A stretch of DNA of 64,000 bases from Symsagittifera roscoffensis (GCF_963678635.1 NC_087066.1:46905129-46969128); one strand, 5' to 3'; counted from the first letter of the stretch, positions 44,699-55,016 are shown. The notes: generated by a model from the letters alone, not told the origin. Program-made: numbers and translations.

Positions 44699-45142
44699 TT
44701 TTTGTTTGTCAAATGATCCGGGGTATGGTGAGATTTTTATACTTTAGGCTAATTAAAATCTTCATTTTGTGACTTTAGGCTAAGTTATCAAATTTGTTTT
44801 GGGGGTATTCGTGGTCTGAGTTGGGGAAATATTGTTGATCTTTGGGTTATTAGATAAGGGAGGGGTACGGTATTATGGTGATATTTATTTTAGCTGTCAA
44901 GTTGGAGTGGTTTGCTTATTTTTGACCTGGAGGTTGTAAAGTTATAGTTAGAGATGTGCCTGGAGTTCTAGATTATTCGTCTAATTGATCTTAGTTTGAG
45001 TTAGAGAAAGTGGCGGATTGGATGAATCCTATTGGTCTATTTTGAACTAGAATTATTGCGTACTTGTGAGCATGTTATTTTGAAAAATGGAAATGAAAAA
45101 TGTTACGGAGGTTTCAAGATTGTGAAGTATAAAATTTTAAAA
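44699..45142 (-). other. gap between pol and accessory block
   Basis: About 440 bp without a supported ORF. If a spliced subgenomic RNA exists, its acceptor would be expected here or just downstream, by analogy with retroviral envelope messages. Confidence 0.4.
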
Positions 45143-48100
45143 TTACTTTTTAAATTCTACTTTCTTTAATATTTTAGATTGGGGGATGAACATTTTGTAG
45201 TTTTTACGTGGTTGATTTCGGAGTCTTGTTGTCTTTCTATGTTCTGATTTGTCTATTTCTTCTTGGGGTATTATTTGTTCTGTCATTTTTCTATTTTTTC
45301 TTTGTTTTGGAGATTCTTTATGGTTTTGTGTATTGTTTTTGGTAGCGATTGGTTTTGTGTTTTGATTTTCGGTGGGGTTATCATTTTGTTCTGTGTTTTT
45401 CAGATGTGGTTCGTTTTGAATAATTTTTAATCCTGTGAAAGAATATAATTGGGTTAATTCGCGGAGTGCGTATTCTTTTGGGTAATAAGGTAATAGGTTG
45501 TTTCGATGCTGAACGATTTCTTTTTTGTTTGAGTCGATAATTTTATATGTGACATCTGTGGGTTTTGCAATTATTTGATAGGGTCCTTTTCGGAGGGGTT
45601 GTAATTTTTTAGAAATTCCTTTTTGAGTATTAAAATTAGGTATTAAAACAAATGTTCCAATTTTTAAATCGGAAGCTGGTGTAAAACGTGAATTGATTTG
45701 TTCATTTATGTTTTGTCTTTGTAATAACTTTTTCGTTATTTTTTGGTAAATTTCATTGTGTTTCTTATCTCTATTTAAAATCCATTCGGTGTGTGTACCG
45801 GAGGCTAATTTAAGGATTTGTGGGTGATGAAAATGATCTTCATCGTGCGTATGTAATGGTAGGTTATAACAAATTGAGTCTTTATTTGGTTGACAATAAC
45901 CTTGTGCGTTTTTATGGGAATTTGCTGTAAACATTATTGGTTTGCGTGGCTTTTGGTTGAAAACCATTTCGTATGGTGACATTCCTAAAGTTGTCGTGAT
46001 TTGTGAATTATATGCTAATGGAAATAATTTTACATCTGCTGACCATTCGGTATATTTGGTATCATTTCCGTTGATGATACATCTAAGATATTCTTGTAGT
46101 GAACGGTTCATACCTTCGACTAAGCCGTTTGTCCAAGGTGCATGAGATGTACGTGGTTTGTGTTTAATGTTGTATAAATGACATAGTGTTATTATTTCAT
46201 TATTTATGAATTCTGTACCATTGTCTGTGACTAAAATTTCTGGTAGTCCAAATTTTGCTATCCAGTGTTCATAAAGTGTTGTGTATGCGTAATAAGCGTT
46301 ACAATGTGGTACTGGGTTAAGTGCTACATAATGTGTAAATGCGTCAACAATTACCATAATGTAGGAGTTTCCTTCTGATGAGGGTGAAATTGGTCCTTTA
46401 GTATCAAATGAGATACGATGATTAAAGTATAAACTTTGTCCTTTAAAATCTTGTTTTTGTGCTATTTGTTTTTGATTTGGGTAAGGTTTATTTAATTGAC
46501 ATACTATACAATCATTGCATAGTACTTTTATCCAAATTGGTGCATTTGGGAAGTAAAAATTTTGTATAAAATTTGAATATGTTTTCTCTGATCCAGAGTG
46601 TCCTTTAATGTTTTGTGTATGTGAAATATTAAAAGCTATAAGAATCATACTTATAGGGAGACAGGGAACTGTAGATTCATTAAGGTTGTACTCTAAAAGG
46701 TCTGTATTTTCGTTAATTGTTGTATTGTTAAACTTGCGAAAGTATCGGAGGAGTGTTTTGTTTCCTAGAATGGTTGAATCTGCTTTGATAGGTTTAGTTT
46801 TATATTTGTGCCATGATTTTAGTTGTCGAATTACTGGGTCAAGGTTTTGATATTGTTTCAGTGTTGAAATTGTAATTGTTTCTGTTGGGGGGAGAAAAAT
46901 GTTTTCGATTTCTAATTTAGATAATGGTATTGTATCAAGTGGGTCGTGAAGGTCAAAAACTTGATTTATTGTGTATTTTGAATCATTTGTTTGTGGTCCT
47001 GATAAATTTATTTTATCAGTTAAATCTTCTTTTTCAATTAGTGGAAAATGGTCTTTTTTAGGTAGGTGTTGTTTTGTTCGTTTTTGTTGGGTGTTATTTT
47101 TTATCCATTGAGAATATGGAATTGGTTTAAAAGTTGATGTTCCAAGTAGGTCAACTTCATAATGATTATTTTGACAATCTAAATAAAGTGGGAAATGTTG
47201 TAAATTATTTATTTGTGATTGTTCAATATCAGTTTTTACTGCATATTTGCATTCTAATCGAGGTGATGTTTCGTTTTCTGCAAGGTAGAATTTTATATTT
47301 TTGGGTATTTCAACTGTTGTTTTTCGTGTAAGTAATTCAGGTGGTGTATTTCGACTTAAGGTGTCTGGTAATGCAAGATTTTTTCCTGCAGTCCAAACTA
47401 TATGTAAGTTTGGAAATTTCATTAGAATTAGTTGAAATCTGTAAACTCGGTGGTTTGGGTTAGATTTCTGTGTAAAAAGAAAGATGATTGGTTTGTGGTC
47501 TGTGAACAAAACTGTGGGATGTTTTGATCCAAGTATCAGAAATTCATATTCTGTAAGTGTATATATTATGGCTGTACATTCTCTCATTAGAGTTGAGAGT
47601 CGTAGCTCTGCTTGAGTGAATAATCGAGAATTTGCTGATATGAGGTTCATTTTATTTGTACCATTATGTGATTGTAATAATGCTGCGCCGATGCCAAAGT
47701 TCGAAGCATCGCACATTGCATAAAATGGTTGATCAGGGTCTGGAATTGTGTTTGAAATTTGTTCAGTTAAAAGTTTCTTTATTTCTTCGAATCGTGTTTG
47801 ATGTTCTGTATTCCATTCAAAGTTGTTTTGTTGTCTAAGGATGTTATAAAATGGTCGTAGGTATAATTGCATTTTATAAACATATTTACTTAAAAAGTTT
47901 AACATTCCAAGGAACTCTTGGATTTTCTTTTTATTTGTTGGTGGTTGAAGTTTTTGAATAGCGTCAATGCGTGATTTCAGTGGAGTGATTGTTTTTCTTT
48001 CTATATTATGTCCTAAGAATTTAACTCTAGTCAAAAAGAAGTGTGATTTATCGGGGGCGGCCTTCAGATTTTCGTTCTGAAGTATTTGGTGATATGTTTC

Positions 48101-51100
48101 TAAAACTTTGAACATTTCGTCTTTTGTTTGTGATTGCATAAAAACATCGTCTAAATAGGTGATTGCGTTTTTCTTTAGTATTAGTGGTCTAAAAATTTTG
48201 CTCATAAAGGCTGAAAATGCTGCTGGTCCTATGGATATTCCATAGAATAAGCGGTTGAATTCATATTGTTGGTTTCCGATAACAAATTGTGTTAAACGTC
48301 GTGATTGTTCATCTAGTGGCATTTGATTGTATGCACTATTCATGTCGGCGGTTGTGAAGTATTTGCCGTTTATTTTTGTTAAAATAACTTGTATTGGTTC
48401 AATGGGCCAATTACATTTTGATTCATCTATGAGTGAATTGAGGTATCTAGCATCGAGAACGATTTTTAACGATTCTCCTTTAGCTAGAATGATAACGGGG
48501 TTGATGAATGTGTTGCCTTTTGGTTGTTCTTCTTTATTAACCGGTGATATAATGTTGTATTGCTCTAAAATATCGAGTAATCTGTTTACTTTATCATGTA
48601 AGTGAATTGGTACTTTACTTGCTCTTTGTTTTTTGAAAACTGCGTCTGGTTTTAATGGGAGATGTAGTGATGAACTGATTTTGCCAACATCGAATTTTGA
48701 TGTTGCATAGACTGATGAATATTGAATTAGCTGTTTGGCTAACTTTTCAAATTCGTCTTGTGTTATTTGTGAATGTTGGAAATTAAACATTGTTAAAAAT
48801 TTCTGTTGGTCCTCTGTGTAGTTACTGATGTTGAATGTAGGTTTGAAATATGGAGTTTTTGTGAAATAATCCGTATTTCTGTTTTCGTTACTTATTATAT
48901 TATTTATAGATAATTCTTCATTAAGAATTGTAGATTGGCAAATATCTAGTAATTGGAGTATATTATTTACGCGATAGGCTTTTTCGTGTATTGGTGATAT
49001 TGTTGCGTTGGTTTCACAATATCCTAAAAGTCCTAATGGTAATGTTACTTGGTAAGGTGTGTTGTTATAGACATGTAAGGAGATGATATCTGAATTCGAA
49101 TTTTTCAAATATTTTATTGAAGAGATTGTGATTTTGAAAAATTTATGAATCGGTTTGAATTCAAAATCTGACATATAAAATTTTTGTTTGTTTTGTGCTT
49201 TATCATATTGGTGAACTTGTTTGATTGAAAAATTATAGATGTTTCCTGATAGTGGTTTCAGGTGTTTTCTTTGTTGGTTAAATATCGGATAAAATTTTGA
49301 AAAGAATGGTGGTTGTTTATTCAATCTTTGAAAAAATAATTTTGAAAAGAATGGTGGTTGTTTATTCAATCTTTGAAAAAATGTTAAGGATGTTTCTTTT
49401 GTTTTTGTATATTTATCTTTGATTAATATTTTACTATTTAGTATGTTAATTGTTGGTATATACTTTGAAATAAATGGTATTCCAATGATATTATATTTAA
49501 TATCGGTGATATGGAATATTTGTTTAAATGGCTTATTTAAAATTTTACTTTGTTCCATTGTTCTGGTAGGGAGGAGAAATAATTGGATTTTTCCGTAGTT
49601 TATCAATGTTGATCCTTGTGCTGTCGCTAGTTTGCTGGAGGTTTCAAGAGGTGTTAGCTTTGGGTGTAAGATTTTTATTTCATTCCATGTGGGAATGTTT
49701 ATTATGTTTGATTCTGCTCCTGAATCAATTAAAAAATCTATTTCAAGGTCTGGTGGTTGAAATTCTTTATTTCTTGGGCTTTCTAAGAGAAATGGTATTG
49801 TCCAAATTTTTTCTTTGGGTTGTTCTTTTTGTATATTTTGATAAATGTGGTTTGTATTCAAGCATTTTGTTTTGGTATTTTTATTGGTTTGATTTGTAGT
49901 GTTTATCTCATTTGTTTCTTGCGTCGTTGGTGTGGAATTTATGGGTGTAGTGTAATGATTTTGAAGAATTTGTGATTGATTTTCATATATATGTGATGGA
50001 AAGGGTTGTTCATATATGACAGATTCATAGTCATTTTCGACTTTTATCATATTGATATCAAGAGTGTTTTCAGTATCACTTTCTGAATCTGATGATGTAC
50101 AGTTTATTTGATTGAGTTGTAACGTATCAGTTACTGTGTCATCAATACCTGGAGGGTCTGATGTTGTTTCTGGGTTAGCTTGTACTTGATTGATTTGTCT
50201 TTGATGTTTAGGTGTACTGCTTCTGTGACGATTATTAGAGTTATTGTAGTGATTATTATTTCGGTGTGGTGATTGGGAATAATTTCGATAGCGATTATTA
50301 TAACTTGGGTGTCGGTTTTGTGAATTATTTCGCGATCTGTTTTGGTAATTATTGTTTGGTCTGTTATAGTTCGATCTATTATATGAGTTATTCCTTGATC
50401 GGTTGTTCGGGTAATTCTGGTTTCGGTTGTTTGAATAACTTCTGTTTCGATTATAGGAGTAGTTTCTATTCCTATTGTATGATGAATTTCGTGATTGGTT
50501 GTTTGGATAATAGTTATTTCTTGATTGAGAATTAGATCTAGAAACAAATCGTTGTGTATTTGAATTTGATCTGGAGTAGTTATTTCGACTATTCGGTCTA
50601 TTGTAGTGATTTTGTGATGAATTATACGTGTTTCTTCGTTCTGGTGATCTTCCTCTATAACTTGAGTTATATGGAGATTGATTTCTTGTATAGCTTGTAT
50701 TGTTTGGGAGTGGTTTTCCTGAACTGTTGTTGCTGTATACATTTTTGTTTGGTAGGTTTTGATCTTTTTTCATGTATTGATAAAATGATTTATTTGGTTC
50801 TTTGTATTTTTGAGGTTTATTTTGACTATCTTGTTGTTTTTGTCTACATTCGGAAATACTATGTCCGTATCGTCGGCAATAATTACACCATTTTTTGAAA
50901 GATGGTTTGCCTTTAAAGTTCGGGTTCTTTTCGTAAATATTGAGTATTTCAGTGATTTTTTCAACGAGATCTGTTTCTGATTCTTGTATATTATTAATAT
51001 TAGTGGGAGTCGTTTCAATTTTGTTAACGTATTGTAATTTCAGATTTTCCGTTTCTTCTAATTTCATTGTGATTTCTGCTTGTTCTAGTTTGTCTACTAG

Positions 51101-51799
51101 TTTTCTAAAATCTAAATCGGGTTCTCGAATTGAAGAAGGATGTGATGCTCTCTTTTTTATTGCTATTTTCCTTAATTGTGGTGTTAAGGTCATCATTAAG
51201 ATTTCTGTCATCTTAGTGTTTTTATAGTCATGTGTATTTAGTGAATATGCTTTTCGAACTAGTGTTTCGATTCTTACTGCTATTTGCTTGATGGTTTCGT
51301 TTGGTAATTTGCGAATTTCATTACATAAAACTCTTTGTTGTTGTTTGTTTCTTTCGGAGTCAAACATTTTTGAAAATTCTTGTGTAAATCTTTTCCAGTT
51401 TGATTTTATTTCTTGAGGTAGTACTAAAAACCATTTTTGGGCTGCGCCATCTAAGGTTGTTTGTATCAACGCTGTGCGTCGATGTATCCAGTTTTGATGT
51501 AGTGGCGTGTTAATTGGTTCAGGTCCAATATTTAAAATTAAATTTGCTGTTACTGCATTTAAGTAATCTTCTACAGAGTATTCAGGGTCTGTTCCTGTGA
51601 AAACCATTAAGGGTTTATTTGATGTTATTGATGATCCACCCATAAGGTATGGATTCATTGTCATTTGTAATGATTCAGCTGCATTTGGCATTTGAGAAAA
51701 ATTTGAAAGTTGGTTTCTTGTTATTTCATGTTGTTGAAGATAATACGGGAGTGGTATTTCATTTTGCATTTGTGATGGTTGATACGAGTGTGTAGTCAT
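45143..51799 (-). CDS. gag-pol: Gag-Pol polyprotein, 2218 aa, one frame
   Basis: The ATG is at 51,799, nine bases after the upstream ORF's stop. A Gag capsid-like region (~60-260) is followed by a CCHC zinc knuckle, CNYCRRYGHSISEC, at ~305-320, and then a ~200-residue Asn/Arg/Ser/Tyr-rich low-complexity stretch. The retropepsin motif LIDSGAESN is near 690, reverse transcriptase YLDDV near 1213, and RNase H MCDASNFGIGAAL near 1360 with FTDHKP after it. Integrase has an HHCC zinc finger (HSGSEKT ... CNDCIVC) at ~1735-1765 and D, D, E at FDTKGP (~1796), TDNGTEF (~1855) and NGLVEG (~1890), then a GPY/F module (PLRKGPYQII) near 2070. All key residues seen are present. Gag and Pol share one frame with no shift. 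A 15-residue duplication lies at ~805-835. Confidence 0.95.
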   Translation of the reverse strand: MTTHSYQPSQMQNEIPLPYYLQQHEITRNQLSNFSQMPNAAESLQMTMNPYLMGGSSITSNKPLMVFTGTDPEYSVEDYLNAVTANLILNIGPEPINTPLHQNWIHRRTALIQTTLDGAAQKWFLVLPQEIKSNWKRFTQEFSKMFDSERNKQQQRVLCNEIRKLPNETIKQIAVRIETLVRKAYSLNTHDYKNTKMTEILMMTLTPQLRKIAIKKRASHPSSIREPDLDFRKLVDKLEQAEITMKLEETENLKLQYVNKIETTPTNINNIQESETDLVEKITEILNIYEKNPNFKGKPSFKKWCNYCRRYGHSISECRQKQQDSQNKPQKYKEPNKSFYQYMKKDQNLPNKNVYSNNSSGKPLPNNTSYTRNQSPYNSSYRGRSPERRNTYNSSQNHYNRPNSRNNYSRSNSNTQRFVSRSNSQSRNNYYPNNQSRNSSYNRNRNYSYNRNRSYSNNRNQNYPNNRSRNNSYNRSNYNRPNNNYQNRSRNNSQNRHPSYNNRYRNYSQSPHRNNNHYNNSNNRHRSSTPKHQRQINQVQANPETTSDPPGIDDTVTDTLQLNQINCTSSDSESDTENTLDINMIKVENDYESVIYEQPFPSHIYENQSQILQNHYTTPINSTPTTQETNEINTTNQTNKNTKTKCLNTNHIYQNIQKEQPKEKIWTIPFLLESPRNKEFQPPDLEIDFLIDSGAESNIINIPTWNEIKILHPKLTPLETSSKLATAQGSTLINYGKIQLFLLPTRTMEQSKILNKPFKQIFHITDIKYNIIGIPFISKYIPTINILNSKILIKDKYTKTKETSLTFFQRLNKQPPFFSKLFFQRLNKQPPFFSKFYPIFNQQRKHLKPLSGNIYNFSIKQVHQYDKAQNKQKFYMSDFEFKPIHKFFKITISSIKYLKNSNSDIISLHVYNNTPYQVTLPLGLLGYCETNATISPIHEKAYRVNNILQLLDICQSTILNEELSINNIISNENRNTDYFTKTPYFKPTFNISNYTEDQQKFLTMFNFQHSQITQDEFEKLAKQLIQYSSVYATSKFDVGKISSSLHLPLKPDAVFKKQRASKVPIHLHDKVNRLLDILEQYNIISPVNKEEQPKGNTFINPVIILAKGESLKIVLDARYLNSLIDESKCNWPIEPIQVILTKINGKYFTTADMNSAYNQMPLDEQSRRLTQFVIGNQQYEFNRLFYGISIGPAAFSAFMSKIFRPLILKKNAITYLDDVFMQSQTKDEMFKVLETYHQILQNENLKAAPDKSHFFLTRVKFLGHNIERKTITPLKSRIDAIQKLQPPTNKKKIQEFLGMLNFLSKYVYKMQLYLRPFYNILRQQNNFEWNTEHQTRFEEIKKLLTEQISNTIPDPDQPFYAMCDASNFGIGAALLQSHNGTNKMNLISANSRLFTQAELRLSTLMRECTAIIYTLTEYEFLILGSKHPTVLFTDHKPIIFLFTQKSNPNHRVYRFQLILMKFPNLHIVWTAGKNLALPDTLSRNTPPELLTRKTTVEIPKNIKFYLAENETSPRLECKYAVKTDIEQSQINNLQHFPLYLDCQNNHYEVDLLGTSTFKPIPYSQWIKNNTQQKRTKQHLPKKDHFPLIEKEDLTDKINLSGPQTNDSKYTINQVFDLHDPLDTIPLSKLEIENIFLPPTETITISTLKQYQNLDPVIRQLKSWHKYKTKPIKADSTILGNKTLLRYFRKFNNTTINENTDLLEYNLNESTVPCLPISMILIAFNISHTQNIKGHSGSEKTYSNFIQNFYFPNAPIWIKVLCNDCIVCQLNKPYPNQKQIAQKQDFKGQSLYFNHRISFDTKGPISPSSEGNSYIMVIVDAFTHYVALNPVPHCNAYYAYTTLYEHWIAKFGLPEILVTDNGTEFINNEIITLCHLYNIKHKPRTSHAPWTNGLVEGMNRSLQEYLRCIINGNDTKYTEWSADVKLFPLAYNSQITTTLGMSPYEMVFNQKPRKPIMFTANSHKNAQGYCQPNKDSICYNLPLHTHDEDHFHHPQILKLASGTHTEWILNRDKKHNEIYQKITKKLLQRQNINEQINSRFTPASDLKIGTFVLIPNFNTQKGISKKLQPLRKGPYQIIAKPTDVTYKIIDSNKKEIVQHRNNLLPYYPKEYALRELTQLYSFTGLKIIQNEPHLKNTEQNDNPTENQNTKPIATKNNTQNHKESPKQRKNRKMTEQIIPQEEIDKSEHRKTTRLRNQPRKNYKMFIPQSKILKKVEFKK
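49290..49385 (-). repeat. in-frame 45-bp tandem duplication in pol
   Basis: FFQRLNKQPPFFSK is encoded twice in succession between protease and reverse transcriptase. The two nucleotide copies are almost identical, so the event is recent. The frame is kept. Confidence 0.85.
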
Positions 51800-51808
51800 T
51801 GGATTTTG

Positions 51809-53410
51809 TTATTGAATTGGTTGAAAAGATTGTATATTAATTGGATTTGGTTGTTGAATTGGTTGTTGATATTGTGCATCTATTGATTGTGGAGAAAAAT
51901 TTCTATGGTTTGTACGTGTTTTCTGTATTCCTTGTCTACGATATTCTTGAGTATTTGGTGCAAATATATCTGGTTGTAAGAAATCTTCATCTGAGGATAA
52001 ATAATCCATTTGATAAGATGTTTGTTTTTTATTTTTATTTTGTTGAAAAAATGGGTAATTTTCACTGCGATCCTGTGGAGGATTTGGTTGAAAATTTGTG
52101 GAATTATATTGGGCCGTTGGGTTATCCCAGTTTCGAGTTTTTGTATATTGATTAAAATTTCTTTGTGGTTTATAATTTGTTTTTGATGGATGTGTATAAT
52201 TATAATTATGGTCTGCAAAGTTGTTTCTAGTGAATGTTTTGCGTGTTTTTGATGGTATTGTCATGGGTTTGTATGTTTGGTAATCCATATGTGAATATTT
52301 AGGGGCAACCGAAGGTTTAACGGTTGATTGTAAGGTTACCTGTGTTTGTGAAGGATTTGTATTTCTTGGTGTTGTTAAATTTGGGCGTATTGGTGAAATA
52401 CTTTGTTGTGTAGTTGTTGTGTGTACAATTTCTTCATTTATGAAGTGTGATGGTGTCTGTATATCTTGTTGAGTAAGATTCCTAGTTCCATTGAGGTTTT
52501 CATTGTGTATGACTGTAGAGTTTAAACTATTATTTTGTGTATCGGGTAAAAATGTATTATAGTTTAATGGTGTTGCATCAATTGTTAATGGTATTACTCT
52601 TGCATAATCTCTTATGTAAGATATTGTACCTATTGCTTGACTTGAGATTGATTGTGGAAAGTTTATAAATACGGGATGAGACCATTCGGGGTCCCAAACA
52701 TAATCTGATTGTTCTGTGATAGCTGTATCATCGTTCGAGTTTTGGGGTCTAAAATTTTTTCTTGCTTGTGCAATTAAATCAATATTGTGTGTAAAATAAT
52801 CTATTATGAACCATGCTAAAATTTTTTGTAAATCGTGTTTGGTATGTTGTGAAACGTCGTCTTTCGTGAAATTTTCTTTAATGATGTTTAAATAACTAGA
52901 GAGTAGTGTGATTTCATGTCGTACTCTTAAATGTTTAGATGTTTCTGTCGGTGAGACATTTGTTAATGGGAGTTCATTTTCTAATATCGAAATATAACTA
53001 TATATTAGTGCGAAAACTTCATTGGTGAAAATGGAGTTTGCTCTTTGTGAGTTATGGTATTGTATGCTTTTTATATATTCTGAAAAAACTTTTGAAAATT
53101 CTAAATCAAGGTCGTCTGTTTGAATAGTGTATGTTCTATTATTATGGTTTGGGGAAGTGAATTCTATAGAGTAGATTCCATATTGTTGTGTTATGTTGCA
53201 TATATCTTTTAGATAGTGATCTATGATTTGTCTTTTGATTTTTACATCGGGGAACTCTGTTTTACATGGACTGATTCCGGGTTCAAATAAATTTACGAGT
53301 AAATTTTGACAAAATATGTGTTGTCCTCTATCAGTATCTGCATCTACTATAAAAGGAAAGATTTCATCATCATCTGGAGTTTCGTCACCTGGGGTGTGCG
53401 TTGAACTCAT
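51809..53410 (-). CDS. pre-gag protein of giant element, 533 aa
   Basis: It starts inside the 3' end of the 155-aa ORF (26-nt overlap) and ends nine bases before the gag ATG. Residues ~1-250 are acidic at the start (DETPDDDEIF) and then helical, with Cys at CQN and SPCKTEF. Residues ~260-533 are Thr/Gln/Asn/Pro-rich and probably disordered. No signal peptide, membrane helix or catalytic motif was seen. Its place before gag, and the structural-protein-like split into helical and disordered parts, suggest a virion or nucleoprotein role. That is inference. Confidence 0.75.
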   Translation of the reverse strand: MSSTHTPGDETPDDDEIFPFIVDADTDRGQHIFCQNLLVNLFEPGISPCKTEFPDVKIKRQIIDHYLKDICNITQQYGIYSIEFTSPNHNNRTYTIQTDDLDLEFSKVFSEYIKSIQYHNSQRANSIFTNEVFALIYSYISILENELPLTNVSPTETSKHLRVRHEITLLSSYLNIIKENFTKDDVSQHTKHDLQKILAWFIIDYFTHNIDLIAQARKNFRPQNSNDDTAITEQSDYVWDPEWSHPVFINFPQSISSQAIGTISYIRDYARVIPLTIDATPLNYNTFLPDTQNNSLNSTVIHNENLNGTRNLTQQDIQTPSHFINEEIVHTTTTQQSISPIRPNLTTPRNTNPSQTQVTLQSTVKPSVAPKYSHMDYQTYKPMTIPSKTRKTFTRNNFADHNYNYTHPSKTNYKPQRNFNQYTKTRNWDNPTAQYNSTNFQPNPPQDRSENYPFFQQNKNKKQTSYQMDYLSSDEDFLQPDIFAPNTQEYRRQGIQKTRTNHRNFSPQSIDAQYQQPIQQPNPINIQSFQPIQ

Positions 53411-53852
53411 TTTTTCGTTCGATGACTGTTAATATGTAATTATTAATGTGTCGAATTGGTTGATTCCAGTTGTATAGATGTACTGGTTTGTGTTTATACT
53501 GCTTTTTTATTCTTCTTTTTCCTCTTTGTGATGAATTTGAAGTTGTTTCTGAGTCAGAAAAATATAATTGATCGTGTTGTGGGTAATTTTTATCTATTGA
53601 TTCTTTTAGTTTGTAGAGTTCGTCTAAACTGTTGGTTTCTGATTCTGAAAATGCGTTTCGATTTTTTGAAAATCTTTTTCGTGTTATTTGTCTTTGTTTA
53701 GTGATTATTTTTCTCTTTAGTGTTTGTCGTTTTGTTCGAATGTATCCAACTGTTTGTGTATGAGGTGTGATTACAAGGTCGTATTTTTTGTTATCTATTT
53801 CACAATTGTGTAAAACGATTGTTTGTTTATTCCCTAGGTTTTTAAATGACAT
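53385..53852 (-). CDS. basic pre-gag protein of giant element, 155 aa
   Basis: The ATG is at 53,852. A short folded-looking N-terminus (NLGNKQTIVLHNC, KYDLVITPH) is followed by a strongly basic stretch (RQTLKRKIITKQRQITRKR) and a second basic patch (RGKRRIKKQYKHK). It may bind RNA or carry a nuclear signal. The first ~40 residues are conserved in the non-autonomous element at ~25,192-25,313, which supports real coding. It overlaps the 533-aa ORF. Confidence 0.75.
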   Translation of the reverse strand: MSFKNLGNKQTIVLHNCEIDNKKYDLVITPHTQTVGYIRTKRQTLKRKIITKQRQITRKRFSKNRNAFSESETNSLDELYKLKESIDKNYPQHDQLYFSDSETTSNSSQRGKRRIKKQYKHKPVHLYNWNQPIRHINNYILTVIERKNEFNAHPR

Positions 53853-54782
53853 AAGGTTTAGGATGACGGGTGCAAAAGGTTGTTAAATGATTTCTATTTT
53901 CCTAAACTGTTAGTTCTTACGATTTTTTGGTTAGCTTAACCTGGGTCTATTTGTTTAGGGTTGGAGAGAAAAGTATATCGATTCCGAAGAATGATTTTTA
54001 CTTTCTCGTGACTAGTATAAGCTAAGGTGTTAACTTACTTAATCTTACTTAGGGGTAGTGATTGTGTTCAAGGGTTGGAGAATAGTAAATCGATCCACAA
54101 GGTTCAGGTATAATTAGAACGCGAGTAGTTCGTTAGATACTATTTTAAACTTACTAAGTCTAAGATTTATCCTGGGTCTGGTAAGAGGGGGGATCAAGTG
54201 AAGGATGAATAACCGAAGTTCTTCACTGTTTATCCTAATTTGAATGATTAGTTTTGTTTAAAAATTTCTATTAGTCTTGGGTCTTTAGAAAGGGTTGGGT
54301 AGTGAATCGACGTTTGAGGTCGTTAGACACTAATTAAGTGGGTGGGGGAGAACAAAGTTGTTCTGTTTGATCCAAGGATAAGCCTTGATGATCAAATTTA
54401 AAATGTAATGAAGTAGAAAATGATTTAAGATCCAAGGATAAGCCTTGATGATCTGGTTTTAAAATTAAGTGACTTTAAGTTTTAATGAGGTTTTAAATTT
54501 GTGTAAAGGAAAGATTTAGTATTTTATGATATTAGTGAGTTGATGATTGCTGTTATGTTTTAGGTGATGAAGCTGGAACAACAGGATGATTTATGATTAC
54601 TAACCATTTATTGTCATGCTACTAATTTTTATTTTTATTTTCCAATAAATATTTTTCAAACATGTTTTGTATAATACTGCAGAATTTTAGGAAAACGATC
54701 TTAGATCTTTTTATCAATCGTTATTGTATAATATTAATTTTGTTTAGCGCCTGAAATGATTTTGAAGATTTACTTCAAGGTT
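53853..54782 (-). other. leader noncoding region of giant element
   Basis: About 0.9 kb between the leader ORF and the first long ORF, alignable with 24,232-25,190 of the non-autonomous element. It contains the repeated GATC hairpins and conserved blocks such as ACGACCTCAAACGTCGATTC. Conservation without coding suggests packaging or translation-control signals. Confidence 0.6.
54369..54453 (-). repeat. paired leader hairpin repeats
   Basis: Two identical 25-base units (54,369-54,393 and 54,429-54,453) lie 60 bp apart. Each begins and ends with GATC, and TCAAGG can pair with CCTTGG. The non-autonomous element has two or three related units with different loops. Confidence 0.7.
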
Positions 54783-55016
54783 TTATGTTTGCAAATGGAA
54801 ATCTAAATTCATTGCAAGTAGTATTCGAAATATAAAAGTTTGTTCTGGCTTTTGCCGAACTATCATGTAACTATACGGCAAGTTTCTACTTTGTCGTATG
54901 TCGTCTTTGGTTCGATGTCTTCTTCCAATTCCGGGTAGTTCTATTATGGTTCGGAATATTGGCTCGGATCTATTGAGTCGGAGAGACATTTCAATTAAAT
55001 TATTGTCGTATAACAT
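54783..55016 (-). CDS. conserved leader ORF, 77 aa
   Basis: The ATG is at 55,016, ~90 bases after the LTR, and the stop is at 54,783. The basic protein has PIFRTIIELPGIGRRHR and QTFIFRILLAMNLDF. It has no signal or membrane helix. It aligns without gaps to 23,998-24,231, with ~65% identity and many conservative changes, so it has probably been under protein selection. It may be a small regulatory protein, or the first exon supplying an ATG to downstream ATG-less frames by splicing. Neither is shown. Confidence 0.65.
   Translation of the reverse strand: MLYDNNLIEMSLRLNRSEPIFRTIIELPGIGRRHRTKDDIRQSRNLPYSYMIVRQKPEQTFIFRILLAMNLDFHLQT

Noticed and set aside
49606-49899. plus-strand frames antisense to gag-pol
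   Set aside because: Explained by the coding strand's composition. No start context, motif or conservation.
50131-50742. 203-codon minus-strand frame
   Set aside because: Shadow of the Asn/Arg/Ser/Tyr-rich part of Gag-Pol in another frame. Its Ile/Thr/His repetition follows from the codon use of the real gene.
51880-52218. 112-codon minus-strand frame
   Set aside because: Out-of-frame shadow of the 533-aa ORF, Ile/His-rich and without independent support.
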